Shown here piece after piece: positions 26,838 to 37,309 of a stretch of DNA of 64,000 bases. The notes under the pieces are model-generated. The model searched no databases. It was given only the letters and a program-made list of their open reading frames with translations, and was not told the DNA's origin. Position 1 is the stretch's first letter. Every line of letters starts with the position of its first letter. This DNA is from Clostridiaceae bacterium (GTDB lineage Bacteria; Bacillota; Clostridia; Tissierellales; Sporanaerobacteraceae), in assembly GCA_019391515.1 (NCBI GenBank), contig JAHXQP010000029.1, forward strand, positions 1-64,000. The letters are read 5' to 3'. The position numbers and the translations under genes were made by a program.

Positions 26838-28772
26838 TTAAAACTCCTTAGCTATAGATATATTTACAAACAATGCTAAAAGATATTGGACCATGTATAT
26901 GAAAGCTATAACTCCTGTATCATTTACAAAAAATGCAACTATAGCCGTTATAAGTAATATTAAATACTCTTTATGGATTTCTGGTCTATACTCCAACATA
27001 TAAGATGACCTTTCTTTAAACCTATCCCAAAAACCCTTAATGAAAAATATTTGACTGATTAAAACTATTATCCATGGCGGTGATATAGTAAATTTAAAAA
27101 GCTCCTTCAATTTAACTATCATTATTTCATAGACTTCTTTTCTACCCAATATCTTTGCCCTATAGATTAGACTCCCAGCATGACCTCTATCTAAACTATT
27201 TAAATCTATATATAGATTTGCATAAAGTATTAAAAGTCCTAATAATCCAAGGATCATTAGATTTTTAAATGTGAATTTTCCTTCAAAAAACACTGCATAT
27301 AGCATTATTAAAAACAGTACAATTGATGTGAAAAATCCACCTGTATTTACTCCAAATCTAGATGATAGTACTACAATATTTAAAATACCATATACAATTG
27401 AAAATATCTTTTCTAATAGTTTATTATGTAGATATTTTTTAACTGTAAAATAACTTATTATAGAGCTTGCCAGAAGAATACCCATAGCTCCATTATTAAA
27501 ACCATAATATCTAGCACCTAAAATTAGATTATTATATCCCATATAAGAAGTATATATAGACTCTGGATAAAATACTATTCCAATTATCATTATTATATAA
27601 GTCAAAGTTGAAAATATTCCAGCACCATTTAATTTTTTATCTGTAATCCAGGTAGAAATACTATAACTTATCATAATACATATAGCTAAATAAGCTAAAA
27701 TACTCCTATGTAAATTGAAAAATCCTAATATAAAAGAAATAAAAATTGTTATGATTAAAAAGTTATAGTAGAAGGTCATATCCCTATATTTATCTCTTCT
27801 ATTTTTAATAAAAAAATAAGTAAAGTAGACTTGAATAAAATAGACTATACCATGAAAAATATAGGTTATATAAGTCATATTTATAACTTCTTTATATATT
27901 GTTTTTATATCCTTCATAGGATTATCGCTAGAATAGATTTTGAAACTTTTTCCTATGTTCACACTATTATCTACATCATAAATGGACATTATCTGTGGAA
28001 ATATATCTAAATTAGTAACTATTCCTTTCCTCTTTGTGGAGTCACTGGTTAAAATACCGGGTTTTATATGAGGAGCTTTGTACATTATTGGAACTAAAGA
28101 ACTATTAACTACTTTTCTCATATTATCAGACAACTTTTTAGGAATAATAACAATATTATGATCATCCATATCTTCTAAATATTTATTTAATACAGATATT
28201 CTCTCTTCTTTTCCTTCTATATCATAAGATAAAACTAATATATTTGAATCCTTAAAAAAAGATTTTGTTCTCTCTTTTAACCATTTTTCTTCATATATAG
28301 TTTCTATTTCTCCATTTTTAATAATTCCATTCTTATCACAGGCTATTATAGATGAAGAGTCTTCTCCTATATACGCAACGCCTTCGTCTCTTAATTTTTC
28401 CCCTGAAAAAACAATTTTCTTACTAAAGTCAGGATAGTTGCTATTTAAATCTTTAATAATAGATTGGTATCCAACAACTTTGATGCTTCCACTTTTCTCT
28501 TTTTTTAAACCTTCAAAGTCTCCCTCTTTAATTTTTACTTTTCTACCAGTAGCAATAGTTGTAACATAGCTTAATTCATCATAAGAACCTCTTGCCTTTG
28601 AATTCATGATTCCTGTGGAAAAATCCTTATAATTTATCTCTTCCATCAGTTCAAAATCCATTTCATCTACCAAAATAAATAATGTCTTTTCATCTTTAGC
28701 ACCATAGCTTAGACTACTTATAGATATAATTATTACAATTAAAAGAAGAGTTAAAATTTTATTTTTTTTCAT
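26838..28772 (-). CDS. Large membrane protein with alkaline-phosphatase-like ectodomain
   Basis: A 644-residue protein. A signal peptide (about 1-25) leads to an extracellular region of about 280 residues that resembles the alkaline phosphatase/sulfatase superfamily (ILVDEMDFEL, TTIATGRKVKI, then IMYKAPHIKPG and GIVTNLDIFPQI). The second half has about ten membrane helices, with the recurring motif GARYYGFNNGAMGILL. Related clostridial proteins are annotated only as membrane proteins. The ectodomain lacks clear metal ligands, so activity is doubtful. The small membrane gene 28784 and the XRE-TPR gene lie upstream in the same direction. Confidence 0.6.
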   Translation of the reverse strand: MKKNKILTLLLIVIIISISSLSYGAKDEKTLFILVDEMDFELMEEINYKDFSTGIMNSKARGSYDELSYVTTIATGRKVKIKEGDFEGLKKEKSGSIKVVGYQSIIKDLNSNYPDFSKKIVFSGEKLRDEGVAYIGEDSSSIIACDKNGIIKNGEIETIYEEKWLKERTKSFFKDSNILVLSYDIEGKEERISVLNKYLEDMDDHNIVIIPKKLSDNMRKVVNSSLVPIMYKAPHIKPGILTSDSTKRKGIVTNLDIFPQIMSIYDVDNSVNIGKSFKIYSSDNPMKDIKTIYKEVINMTYITYIFHGIVYFIQVYFTYFFIKNRRDKYRDMTFYYNFLIITIFISFILGFFNLHRSILAYLAICIMISYSISTWITDKKLNGAGIFSTLTYIIMIIGIVFYPESIYTSYMGYNNLILGARYYGFNNGAMGILLASSIISYFTVKKYLHNKLLEKIFSIVYGILNIVVLSSRFGVNTGGFFTSIVLFLIMLYAVFFEGKFTFKNLMILGLLGLLILYANLYIDLNSLDRGHAGSLIYRAKILGRKEVYEIMIVKLKELFKFTISPPWIIVLISQIFFIKGFWDRFKERSSYMLEYRPEIHKEYLILLITAIVAFFVNDTGVIAFIYMVQYLLALFVNISIAKEF

Positions 28773-28783
28773 AAAAACACCCT

Positions 28784-28999
28784 TTAGTATAAGATATAGT
28801 TAAGTACACTAAATACACCTAAAACAACGGAAAATATCCCTATAATCAATTTATATTTATACAACCTATCTTTCTTAATACCTTCATTTTTAACTATTTC
28901 TCTTCCACTTTCATTTGATTTTAAATTATATTTATCACTAATTATAACATATATACCTAATAGGATAAATATTATTCCTTTAATAAGCAATAAAAACAC
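28784..28999 (-). CDS. Small two-helix membrane protein
   Basis: A 71-residue protein with two hydrophobic segments (LLIKGIIFILLGIYVIIS and KLIIGIFSVVLGVFSVLNYI) joined by a charged loop. No family recognised. It overlaps the end of the upstream XRE-TPR gene by 28 bp and is 11 bp before the large membrane protein gene, so it is in the middle of a probable three-gene operon. Confidence 0.6.
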   Translation of the reverse strand: MFLLLIKGIIFILLGIYVIISDKYNLKSNESGREIVKNEGIKKDRLYKYKLIIGIFSVVLGVFSVLNYILY

Positions 29000-29769
29000 C
29001 TCTTTTTCTCATCCTTAGTTAGTTTCTTACTAATACTATTTTCTAATTCTAGAATTTTGCCATCCCTTAATAAGATATTATCTATAGTGCTTTTGGCTAA
29101 TTTATATTTTTTAAGCTTGTAAAAAGATAATGCCTTATAATAACTTATCTCTTCTTTGTCTATCTTCTTTGTTGCACCTGCTAGATTAAAATAACTAATC
29201 GCAAGATCATAGTACTCCATTTTATAATAAACCTTTGCCATGTTCAAATAACAATTACCTTCCCTTTCTATTTCTCCATTTTTCGTATAATAAAAAAGAC
29301 TTTGCGAAAAATAAATAATTGCACAAGAATAAAGCTTGTTGTTAGAAAGATGACAGCCTTTTAAAAAATAAGAATCTGCTAAGATATCTAAAAACTCATA
29401 TTTTTTAGATAAAAATATAGTTTTATATATATTGGAATAGACCCTATAATTATCATTAACTTCTGATTTTTTACATTGCTCTAGCCACTCTAAACATTTG
29501 TCTCTAACTATATCAATTTCACTTTTAATAAAGTAATTGGAAGCTACTCTAAAATTTAAATCCTTTTCTTTAGCTATTTCATTTATCTTTTTGGAAAGAT
29601 ATGTGGCATTTATAATGCTTATCCTTCTTTTATCGTTCTCAAACATAGAAATATAGTTTTTAGATAAATTTTTTCCTGCTAAATCTTCCTGCCTTAGACC
29701 TAATTTTCTCCTTATTTCTCTTAATCTTTGCCCTGGTGTTAGGATCTCTATTTCTTCCAACCTATTCAC
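28972..29769 (-). CDS. XRE-family HTH regulator with TPR repeats
   Basis: A 265-residue protein. Residues 10-70 form a Cro/C1-type HTH (GQRLREIRRKLGLRQEDLAG, then NYISMFENDKRRIS). The remainder is helical with TPR-like pairs (CAIIYFSQSLFYY, NMAKVYYKMEYYDLAISYFN, YYKALSFYKLKKYKLAKS). This is the layout of RRNPP-like regulators that sense peptides, but no peptide gene was found nearby. It may regulate the two membrane-protein genes that follow in the same operon. Confidence 0.8.
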   Translation of the reverse strand: MNRLEEIEILTPGQRLREIRRKLGLRQEDLAGKNLSKNYISMFENDKRRISIINATYLSKKINEIAKEKDLNFRVASNYFIKSEIDIVRDKCLEWLEQCKKSEVNDNYRVYSNIYKTIFLSKKYEFLDILADSYFLKGCHLSNNKLYSCAIIYFSQSLFYYTKNGEIEREGNCYLNMAKVYYKMEYYDLAISYFNLAGATKKIDKEEISYYKALSFYKLKKYKLAKSTIDNILLRDGKILELENSISKKLTKDEKKRCFYCLLKE

Positions 29770-29887
29770 CCCCTGATCCTACATACATTTAAGTATAAAA
29801 TAATTTACTCTTTTTGTCGATAGTTAAAAATACTATGTTATAATATAGAATGCATGATAACTATTATTACTTATATAGGAGGAGAAA

Positions 29888-30766
29888 ATGGAAAGACTTG
29901 AACAAGATAAAACAGATAACAAACTAGTTCTAGCTTATATGGAGTTAATAATTACAGCATTTTTCTGGGGACTTGCTACTGTTCTTATGAAAAAGCATAT
30001 AGATGAAATCCCCACATTTCACCTTATTGCCAGTCGTTTCTTAATAGGTGCATTGGTAGTATTTTTGCTGGCTCCAAAAAAGATATTTACCATCGATAAA
30101 AAAGATTTAAAGGTTGGAACAATTCTTGGCACTTTGAATTTTGTTACTTACGCATTTATAGTATTAGGATTGAACTATACAAGTGCTTCAAAAACAGGCT
30201 TTTTAGCTTCATTATCTGTATTGTTTGTACCTATTGTACAAAGTATAATAAATAAAAGCAAGCCTTCAAAATGGACTATAATTAGTATCTTTCTTTCACT
30301 GCTAGGTCTATATCTAATATCCGGAATAAATGGAACTAGTTTAAATAAAGGAGATATACTTATTATACTATGTGCCCTTTGTTCCACTGCTTATATTCTT
30401 CTTTTAAGTAAATTAGGAAAAGATATAGATGACTATAGACTTTCTTTTTTACAGATGTTTACAATATTTATATTGAGTTTTATTATGGTCCTATGTTTTG
30501 AAGATTTAAATCTTCAAGTTATAAAAAATAATAGTTCTGTACTATTATTAGTTGGAATACTTGGAACAGGACTAACCACTTTCTTACAAACAAAGGCTCA
30601 AAAAGTAGCTAGTCCAGAAAGTGTTGGTATCATCTTTTTAGGCGAACCCTTAACTACATTGTTCCTTGCCTATATAATATTAAACGAAACTATTCTTCTA
30701 AAAGGCCTTGTTGGCAGTGGCTTCATTACCATAGCATTAATTATAGCTATTTTGAAAAAAATTTAA
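29888..30766 (+). CDS. EamA/DMT family transporter
   Basis: A 292-residue drug/metabolite transporter with ten predicted helices in two EamA repeats (the first helix begins LAYMELIITAFFWGLATVLMKK; the second repeat includes GDILIILCALCSTAYILLL). The family exports amino acids and other metabolites; the substrate is unknown. It is preceded by GGAGGAG and by an extended -10 (TGTTATAAT), and stands alone on the plus strand. Confidence 0.88.
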   Translation: MERLEQDKTDNKLVLAYMELIITAFFWGLATVLMKKHIDEIPTFHLIASRFLIGALVVFLLAPKKIFTIDKKDLKVGTILGTLNFVTYAFIVLGLNYTSASKTGFLASLSVLFVPIVQSIINKSKPSKWTIISIFLSLLGLYLISGINGTSLNKGDILIILCALCSTAYILLLSKLGKDIDDYRLSFLQMFTIFILSFIMVLCFEDLNLQVIKNNSSVLLLVGILGTGLTTFLQTKAQKVASPESVGIIFLGEPLTTLFLAYIILNETILLKGLVGSGFITIALIIAILKKI

Positions 30767-30794
30767 TCTTATATAATATATTTTTGTATCTTAT

Positions 30795-30832
30795 AGGACT
30801 TCATCGATTTTAAAATACTAGGATGAAGTCCT
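30795..30832. terminator. Stem-loop between convergent eamA-type gene and addA
   Basis: AGGACTTCATC (30795-30805) pairs perfectly with GATGAAGTCCT (30822-30832) around a 16-base loop. It lies between converging genes and could end both transcripts, though neither side has a strong T-run. Confidence 0.5.
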
Positions 30833-30846
30833 TCATATAGAAGAAG

Positions 30847-33800
30847 TTAATCATTACATATTATATTAAAATTGCAATACGAATTACATGTTTCTTTTCT
30901 TTCATAATCTTCAATACTATTATTGTTTGAAACATATTTTATAAATTTATCAATATTTTTTAAATTTTTATTTAAGGCCTCTTCCCTAATATCTACATCC
31001 AATAGCTCACCAGTTTCTAATAATAACAAGGAGGCTTTCTTAACTTCTAATCCATGTATGTCCTTGCATGCCTTTGTATATAACTGTAGTTGGGGTGAAT
31101 ATCTATCTATAAGTTCTTCTTTATTATCTGCTTTATTAGTTTTAAAATCTACTATTTCTATAGAACCATCTTTAATATACATTCTATCAATTATTCCAAA
31201 AATAAAATCATTGCCTAATTTATAATAAAATCCTCTTTCATTGTACATTTTATCATAATCTTCACTATAATTATTTATATAGTTTGTAATATAAGGTTTT
31301 ACTTCATTTAAAACCTTATATGTAGGCTTTAGTCCGAAGGAAATTATTATGTCATTAAGCAGATCATTTTCATCTTTTCCAATTCTATATAGCTCGCAAA
31401 ACTTATGGACTATATTTCCTCTAACTGTTGGTTTTAATACATACTTACTTTCTTTTTCTATTTCTTCATGGCCATCTACAGGCAAATTTTTATAATATTT
31501 CATAAAAAACCTTTTCTTACAATCCTTAAAAGTCATATATTGGGTTATGGAGAAATTTAAAAATTTCTTCCGGTTAATTCCTGGAATCTCTCCAAGTATA
31601 GGAAATACTTTTGCTTCAATAGGTTCAATCTTTTTAAAATTATCATCTAAGTCTTTCACTTCATCTGTTAATTCCTTTTCTATTTCCAATTCTTCAATTA
31701 GTTCATATTCAACAAACTCTAAAAACTCATTTATAAATTTCTTAAATCCAGCTGTTCTTCCTTGATTTCCTAGTATCAATCTTTCTTCAACTCTAGTCAT
31801 AGCTACATATAGTATCCTTTTATTTTCTCTTTCTTCTTTTTCTTGTACATGGCTATATATTTCATCATACACTGGAGAAATATCCTCATGTTTAATACCT
31901 AGTCCTAACCCTTTTTCAAATAGTATAGAAGAAGTATCTATATTGAATTTTTTAGACATTTGAGGAATGATTATAACTTTAAATTGAAGACCTTTAGATT
32001 TATGTATAGTCATAAGCTTTACACTATTTCCGTCTTCAGTTTGTATTTTTGCTTGAGATTCATCTATACCTTTCCTTTTCATTTCTTCTACATAGCCAAT
32101 AAAATCTTCAATAGTACCACTTTCTTCTTCTGTATACTCTCTAGCCATTTCTAGAAATTTATATATATTGGAAACCCTTTGTTTCCCTCCATATTTCAAC
32201 ATTAGAACCTGATTATAACAGGTTGATTCTACTAGTTCTCTAATTAATTCATAACTACTTAGCATATTTCGTTTTAAAATCAACCTATTTAATATAGTAT
32301 AAGCACTTCTCATCTTTTCTCTTTCTTTTTCTTCAATATATGGAATCTCTTTTTTTAAGGCATCTAGGATACAATCTTCTTCCTGTCTCAATATCCAATA
32401 AATAGTCTTGTCAGAAAATCCAAACATAGGACTTCTCAGTGCCCCTACTATAGAAATAGTATCATATACATTACATATACCTTTTAATCCATTCATCAAA
32501 TCAACTATTTCCTCTTGTTTGTAAAATCCTTTGCCTCCTAAGTTATAATAAGGTATACCATATTCTTTCAATGCTTCTTCATATATATAGTCTTCTGTAC
32601 TAGATCTGAATAAAAGTGCAAAATCCTTATACTCATATCTTTCTTCATCTACTAGTGCTTTTATTCTCTTTGCTATCAATCTACTTTCATAATATTTATT
32701 ATAGTCTCCGGAACTTTCTCCTTCTGGAACCTCTAAATTTTCATTTCCTAATATCTCCACATCTAAATCATTTAAAGATTTTTTAACAGGTTTTAGTGCT
32801 ACATACTTACTTCCCATTATCTTTTTAAACAATATATTTACAAAATCTAAAACTGTATGAACCGTTCTATAGTTTTCTTCAAGTTTTATTGGTTTAATAT
32901 TTGAAACTTCTTCTATATCCTCCATTACATCATAGAATACGTCTACATCTGCTCCTCTAAAACCATATATAGACTGTTTTGGATCCCCTACAATAAATAG
33001 ATTTTCTCTATCTAATTTTGAATCTACACTACTTAATTTATATATAATACTTCTTTGCAATTCATTAGTATCTTGGAATTCATCTACCATTATATATTTA
33101 AACCTGTCTTGATACTTTCTCCTTATACTATTATTGTCTAAAAGCTTCAGTACCATAAGCTGAAGATCTTCATAGTCTAAATATCCTAATTCTTTTTTAT
33201 CTTTAGTAAATAAAATATCTATATCTATTAATCCTTGAATTAAAGTTTCATATAATTTTTTCTTTTCATGCTCTTTTGCCTTCAAGGCACTATCTATAGC
33301 ATCTATAAGGGTTGATATTCTCTCTTCTTCCCCTTTCATACTGCCTATATTATCTTTTAAATATGGTAGTATATCTAAAACTTTTTCATCATAGGATTCC
33401 CTTTCACTAAATTCAACCCACACTGGATCTTCTTTTAATTTAACCACCTTTGAATTCTTTCTTCCTTTACTCATTAGATATTCAAATTCACCTTTAATCC
33501 AAAATATATTATCTTCTTGAAATTTAGCATTCTCTATATTATTTAATGTTATCTCTCCTACTTCACTAAAACTTATACCAGTACTTCTTATTTTTTTATA
33601 AATTCCCATTATAGTGTGGATAAGATTGTCCAAACTATATACATTAAAACTTTTCACAAAATCATATATATTATTATTTGTTTCTATGCCCTTTAAAAGA
33701 TATCTTTTTATTACTTCATATAATATTTCATCCGACTTATAATCTTCCAAAACTTTAAATTGGGAATCTATATTGGCTTCCACAGGATTTTCTCTTAGGA

Positions 33801-34122
33801 TTTTTGAACAAAAACTATGTATAGTTGAAATGTTTCCTCTTTCTAAATCTCTATAAATTCTTCTCCATTTTTTATCCAATGAAAACTTATTCCTTAATTC
33901 CTCTCTTATTCTCTCTTTCATCTCCTGGCTAGCTTTTTTAGTAAAGGTTATAGCTACAATAGAATCTACTTCTTTTCCTTCATCTATCTTACCATTTTCT
34001 AATATATATAAATATCTTTCTACTAATACTTTGGTTTTCCCTGATCCTGCTCCAGCATTTACCGATACATTTTTATCTATAGTTTCAACAGCTTTTCTCT
34101 GATTTTTGTTGAGCTCTACCAT
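30847..34122 (-). CDS. addA: ATP-dependent helicase/nuclease subunit A
   Basis: A 1091-residue AddA: UvrD-type helicase with Walker A NAGAGSGKTK and a C-terminal PD-(D/E)xK nuclease (FGIIDRMYIKDGSIEIVDFKTNK). With AddB it processes double-strand breaks for recombination and, in other bacteria, such enzymes supply fragments for CRISPR adaptation. The ATG at 34122 is used because GGAGGTGAAGAG precedes it. It follows addB after 19 bp. It is a little shorter than the Bacillus protein but complete in its motifs. Confidence 0.96.
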   Translation of the reverse strand: MVELNKNQRKAVETIDKNVSVNAGAGSGKTKVLVERYLYILENGKIDEGKEVDSIVAITFTKKASQEMKERIREELRNKFSLDKKWRRIYRDLERGNISTIHSFCSKILRENPVEANIDSQFKVLEDYKSDEILYEVIKRYLLKGIETNNNIYDFVKSFNVYSLDNLIHTIMGIYKKIRSTGISFSEVGEITLNNIENAKFQEDNIFWIKGEFEYLMSKGRKNSKVVKLKEDPVWVEFSERESYDEKVLDILPYLKDNIGSMKGEEERISTLIDAIDSALKAKEHEKKKLYETLIQGLIDIDILFTKDKKELGYLDYEDLQLMVLKLLDNNSIRRKYQDRFKYIMVDEFQDTNELQRSIIYKLSSVDSKLDRENLFIVGDPKQSIYGFRGADVDVFYDVMEDIEEVSNIKPIKLEENYRTVHTVLDFVNILFKKIMGSKYVALKPVKKSLNDLDVEILGNENLEVPEGESSGDYNKYYESRLIAKRIKALVDEERYEYKDFALLFRSSTEDYIYEEALKEYGIPYYNLGGKGFYKQEEIVDLMNGLKGICNVYDTISIVGALRSPMFGFSDKTIYWILRQEEDCILDALKKEIPYIEEKEREKMRSAYTILNRLILKRNMLSSYELIRELVESTCYNQVLMLKYGGKQRVSNIYKFLEMAREYTEEESGTIEDFIGYVEEMKRKGIDESQAKIQTEDGNSVKLMTIHKSKGLQFKVIIIPQMSKKFNIDTSSILFEKGLGLGIKHEDISPVYDEIYSHVQEKEERENKRILYVAMTRVEERLILGNQGRTAGFKKFINEFLEFVEYELIEELEIEKELTDEVKDLDDNFKKIEPIEAKVFPILGEIPGINRKKFLNFSITQYMTFKDCKKRFFMKYYKNLPVDGHEEIEKESKYVLKPTVRGNIVHKFCELYRIGKDENDLLNDIIISFGLKPTYKVLNEVKPYITNYINNYSEDYDKMYNERGFYYKLGNDFIFGIIDRMYIKDGSIEIVDFKTNKADNKEELIDRYSPQLQLYTKACKDIHGLEVKKASLLLLETGELLDVDIREEALNKNLKNIDKFIKYVSNNNSIEDYERKETCNSYCNFNIICND

Positions 34123-34141
34123 CTCTTCACCTCCAGTCTCA

Positions 34142-37100
34142 CTATCTAAATTCATATCTACATACTTCCTTATAAGGACAGTATGTATCACATACTTTAG
34201 GATTTATAGAAAAATCCCCTGTATATATAGAATCTATATATTCTTTCATATTGTTTTCTACTTCTTTCATCAAAGTGTTCCAATGAGTTTCGTCTAAAAT
34301 TCCTTTACCTCTCTTCTTATTTACCAGTTCTTTATCTTCTTTTTGTACCAATTCTATATATACCTTAGCTTTAGAAACATCTATATAGCCACCAGCTACT
34401 ATGTCTCTATGTTTTTGAGACATTATATAAACAGGAAGTTGAAAAGAAGTCCCTTCTTCTATATCTTTAACTTTTTTAACCCCATAAGAAGAAGTTTTAT
34501 AATCATATAGTATATACTTATCTTGCTCTAAAAATCTATCCATCCTATCTATCTTTCCTAGTATTTTTACTTTCTCATTGCCTGAATCAAAAGAAAAGTC
34601 TTTCATATATCCAAACTCTACTTCAAAATCATAAGGAATTGTTTTATATTTGGAAATAGCCAGTCTTTCTAAATCCTTTTCTACAAAGTTTAAAACAGTA
34701 TTAGCCATATTTTCTATCCTAATATTCCATAGTTTGTCCAATGTTTTTACTCCATTATCTATAAGTATCTTTTCAATCCTTTTATTTATCTCATCTATAG
34801 TATTCTTCACTTCAAATACTTTATCTCCATTTATATGGAGCATTATATCTTTCTTATGGAAAGAATAATACTCCTTAAGGACCTGGTGAAATATATTGCC
34901 CCTATCTAAGGGAGTAAAATCTTCTACAAACCGCTCCATACCTTCCAATTTCAAAATACGTTCCATGAGGAATTTATAAGGGCATTTCCCATAGGTCTCA
35001 AAATAAGTTATGGAAAAAACTGAATCTTTTTGGCTTAGTTTTAAATCTTCTTTTATATTATCATCTTCTATAAATCCGCTATATTCATTGAAGCCTTCTC
35101 TATTTCTATATACTTCACACTTTATCTTCTCATTGATTTCATGTAATAGCTTATTGTCTAAACTATTGTACATCTGCAAATGTTTAATAACTTCTTCTCC
35201 TTCAAAATATTTATATAGCAGATGATTTAATAATTCTTTTTTTGTAGTTATTTCTTTTAAATCGTTTTTTATTAAATAATCCATATCTAACTGGATAGTG
35301 TCTATTTTCTCTTCTGGAAATAAACTTAAAAATTCATCTAAAAATATAGAAGGAATATTAACCTCTTCTTTTAATGAGCTTTCTGGATAGCTTAAATAAA
35401 GACATTCAGTACATCTAGTTACAGCAATGGCAAAATTTAAACTTTCCTTATCTAATTTCTCATAAAAGCTTTTTATATCTATTCCTATATTCTTCAAAGT
35501 TGAATAGTTGTCTTCTTTAAAGAAAAAATTTTCTTCTTTTAACTTAGGGTATCTTCCTTCTATTAAACCAGTGATAAATAGTCTTTCAAATTTCAATCCT
35601 CGTAAAGTAGATAGACTTAATATATTTACACCTTCATAGTTTCCTAAGGTTCCTACAATAACTTCTTCCTCTAAATATCTTAAAAGTATATTATAAAAAT
35701 CTTCCAATTCTATCTGTCTATAAACTAAAGGAATTTCTATTTTAACGTTTTCTAAAACATCCTTTAGTTTAGAAAGTGAAGAAATATCCCTATAAAAAAT
35801 ATCATAGTCTTCAATTTCCTCATATGTACGATTTACCTTTTCCAATATATCGTAGCTATCAATTATATCTATTAGTACATCTACAATTTCTTCAACAGTT
35901 CCCTTGTTAGGGATTAGCTTTCCTTCATTAATCAGTATTTCCAATGAGTTTTTCATTTGATTTAACTGTTCACATTTCTCTTCTGCCTTTTCAGATTCAT
36001 CCAATTCTAAATATCTACTTCTTTCTTCATCGAATATATTTTTTAACTCTTCAATACTATTGTAATTTAGCTTGTATAAAATATATTCAATCCTATCCTT
36101 TTCTTTCCCAGAATAAATATTAAAATAACTATTTTTAACCCTTTTAATAATACTCGATTTGTTAAAATTATTTATTCTAAGTTTCATTATATTTAAGAAT
36201 TCTTTAACTAAAGGCATGTCTGTAAGCCTTATATCTTCATTTATGGAAAAAGGAATACCTTCTTCTTTAAAAACACCGAAAACAGTTTTCAAGTATTCTA
36301 TTGAATCAGTAATTACTAATCCTATTTCATTAAGAGGAACTCCTTTATTATATAAGCTCTTTATTTCTTGAGAGATTCTTTTTAATTCTAAAAACTTATT
36401 AGGAGCCTTTATAAGTTTAACCCTATCTGTTTCAGGTAATATACAATTCTCTTCTGAAAATAAATTATCTCCAATAGTCTCAAATAAATTTTTATCTTCC
36501 TTCATTACTTCAACTATTTTAAAACCTATACTTTCGAAAAACTTTAAAGTATTTCTTACAGCTTTAAATTCCTCATCCCTTTTATAAGGTATATTTACAT
36601 ATATATCTATAGGATATTTACTGATTTCTTTTAATAGTTCTAATTCTTGAAGCTTAAAGTCAAAGAATTCATCTATTATAATAAAATCTAAATTTTTAAA
36701 ATAATTTTCACCATTTTTAAGTAAGTCTAAGCTTCTAAAGAAACTTCCCTCAGCATCCAACAACCTATTTTCCTTTAGAAACTTTTCATATCTTTCATAT
36801 ACAAGTCCTATTTCTTTATAGAATGGAGTACTAGGTATATTTTTATTAAATTCTTCTGGAGTTAATAATGACCTTTTTATTTGACCAATAATATAGGAAA
36901 TATCCTCTATAAATCCTTCCATAGATATCATATTTTTATAATACTCTATACTTCCTTCTTCATATAGTTCTTTCAATATTTTACTTACAATACTTTCTTT
37001 AATCTCTAAATTTATATTAATATATGTTTCTTTTCCTAATATTCCCTTAACTATGTCATCAAAAGTAAATAGATTTATATCAAAGGCTCCTTTTCTATCT

Positions 37101-37261
37101 TTGAGAAGTATCTTCCTATATTTACTTAGCAATTCTCCATTAGGTAAAACATAATAAAACCTATTACCTTTATCCATTTTTAAATATTCTATAGGCATTT
37201 TAAGTAATTCTATTCTTTTATCGTTGTTCATAGGTCCATAAAATACTATTCTATCTGCCAT
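34142..37261 (-). CDS. addB: ATP-dependent nuclease subunit B
   Basis: A 1039-residue AddB, the partner of AddA. The C-terminal nuclease has GKIDRMDRF and YDYKTSSYG, and its 4Fe-4S cluster cysteines are visible in FETYGKCPYKF and CDTYCPYKEVC. The helicase-like N-half has no convincing active ATP site, in line with its role in recognising the Chi-like sequence. It precedes addA in a two-gene operon. Length is within the clostridial range. Confidence 0.95.
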   Translation of the reverse strand: MADRIVFYGPMNNDKRIELLKMPIEYLKMDKGNRFYYVLPNGELLSKYRKILLKDRKGAFDINLFTFDDIVKGILGKETYININLEIKESIVSKILKELYEEGSIEYYKNMISMEGFIEDISYIIGQIKRSLLTPEEFNKNIPSTPFYKEIGLVYERYEKFLKENRLLDAEGSFFRSLDLLKNGENYFKNLDFIIIDEFFDFKLQELELLKEISKYPIDIYVNIPYKRDEEFKAVRNTLKFFESIGFKIVEVMKEDKNLFETIGDNLFSEENCILPETDRVKLIKAPNKFLELKRISQEIKSLYNKGVPLNEIGLVITDSIEYLKTVFGVFKEEGIPFSINEDIRLTDMPLVKEFLNIMKLRINNFNKSSIIKRVKNSYFNIYSGKEKDRIEYILYKLNYNSIEELKNIFDEERSRYLELDESEKAEEKCEQLNQMKNSLEILINEGKLIPNKGTVEEIVDVLIDIIDSYDILEKVNRTYEEIEDYDIFYRDISSLSKLKDVLENVKIEIPLVYRQIELEDFYNILLRYLEEEVIVGTLGNYEGVNILSLSTLRGLKFERLFITGLIEGRYPKLKEENFFFKEDNYSTLKNIGIDIKSFYEKLDKESLNFAIAVTRCTECLYLSYPESSLKEEVNIPSIFLDEFLSLFPEEKIDTIQLDMDYLIKNDLKEITTKKELLNHLLYKYFEGEEVIKHLQMYNSLDNKLLHEINEKIKCEVYRNREGFNEYSGFIEDDNIKEDLKLSQKDSVFSITYFETYGKCPYKFLMERILKLEGMERFVEDFTPLDRGNIFHQVLKEYYSFHKKDIMLHINGDKVFEVKNTIDEINKRIEKILIDNGVKTLDKLWNIRIENMANTVLNFVEKDLERLAISKYKTIPYDFEVEFGYMKDFSFDSGNEKVKILGKIDRMDRFLEQDKYILYDYKTSSYGVKKVKDIEEGTSFQLPVYIMSQKHRDIVAGGYIDVSKAKVYIELVQKEDKELVNKKRGKGILDETHWNTLMKEVENNMKEYIDSIYTGDFSINPKVCDTYCPYKEVCRYEFR

Positions 37262-37282
37262 ATGTACACTCCCTTTAAATGC

Positions 37283-37309
37283 ATAACCTACAGCTCAACT
37301 GTAGGTTAT
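37283..37309 (-). terminator. Perfect 11-bp hairpin after the ROK kinase gene
   Basis: ATAACCTACAG (37283-37293) pairs exactly with CTGTAGGTTAT (37299-37309) around a 5-base loop. It overlaps the ROK stop codon. There is no strong T-run on the minus strand, so it may be a weak terminator or an RNA-stability hairpin before addB. Confidence 0.55.
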
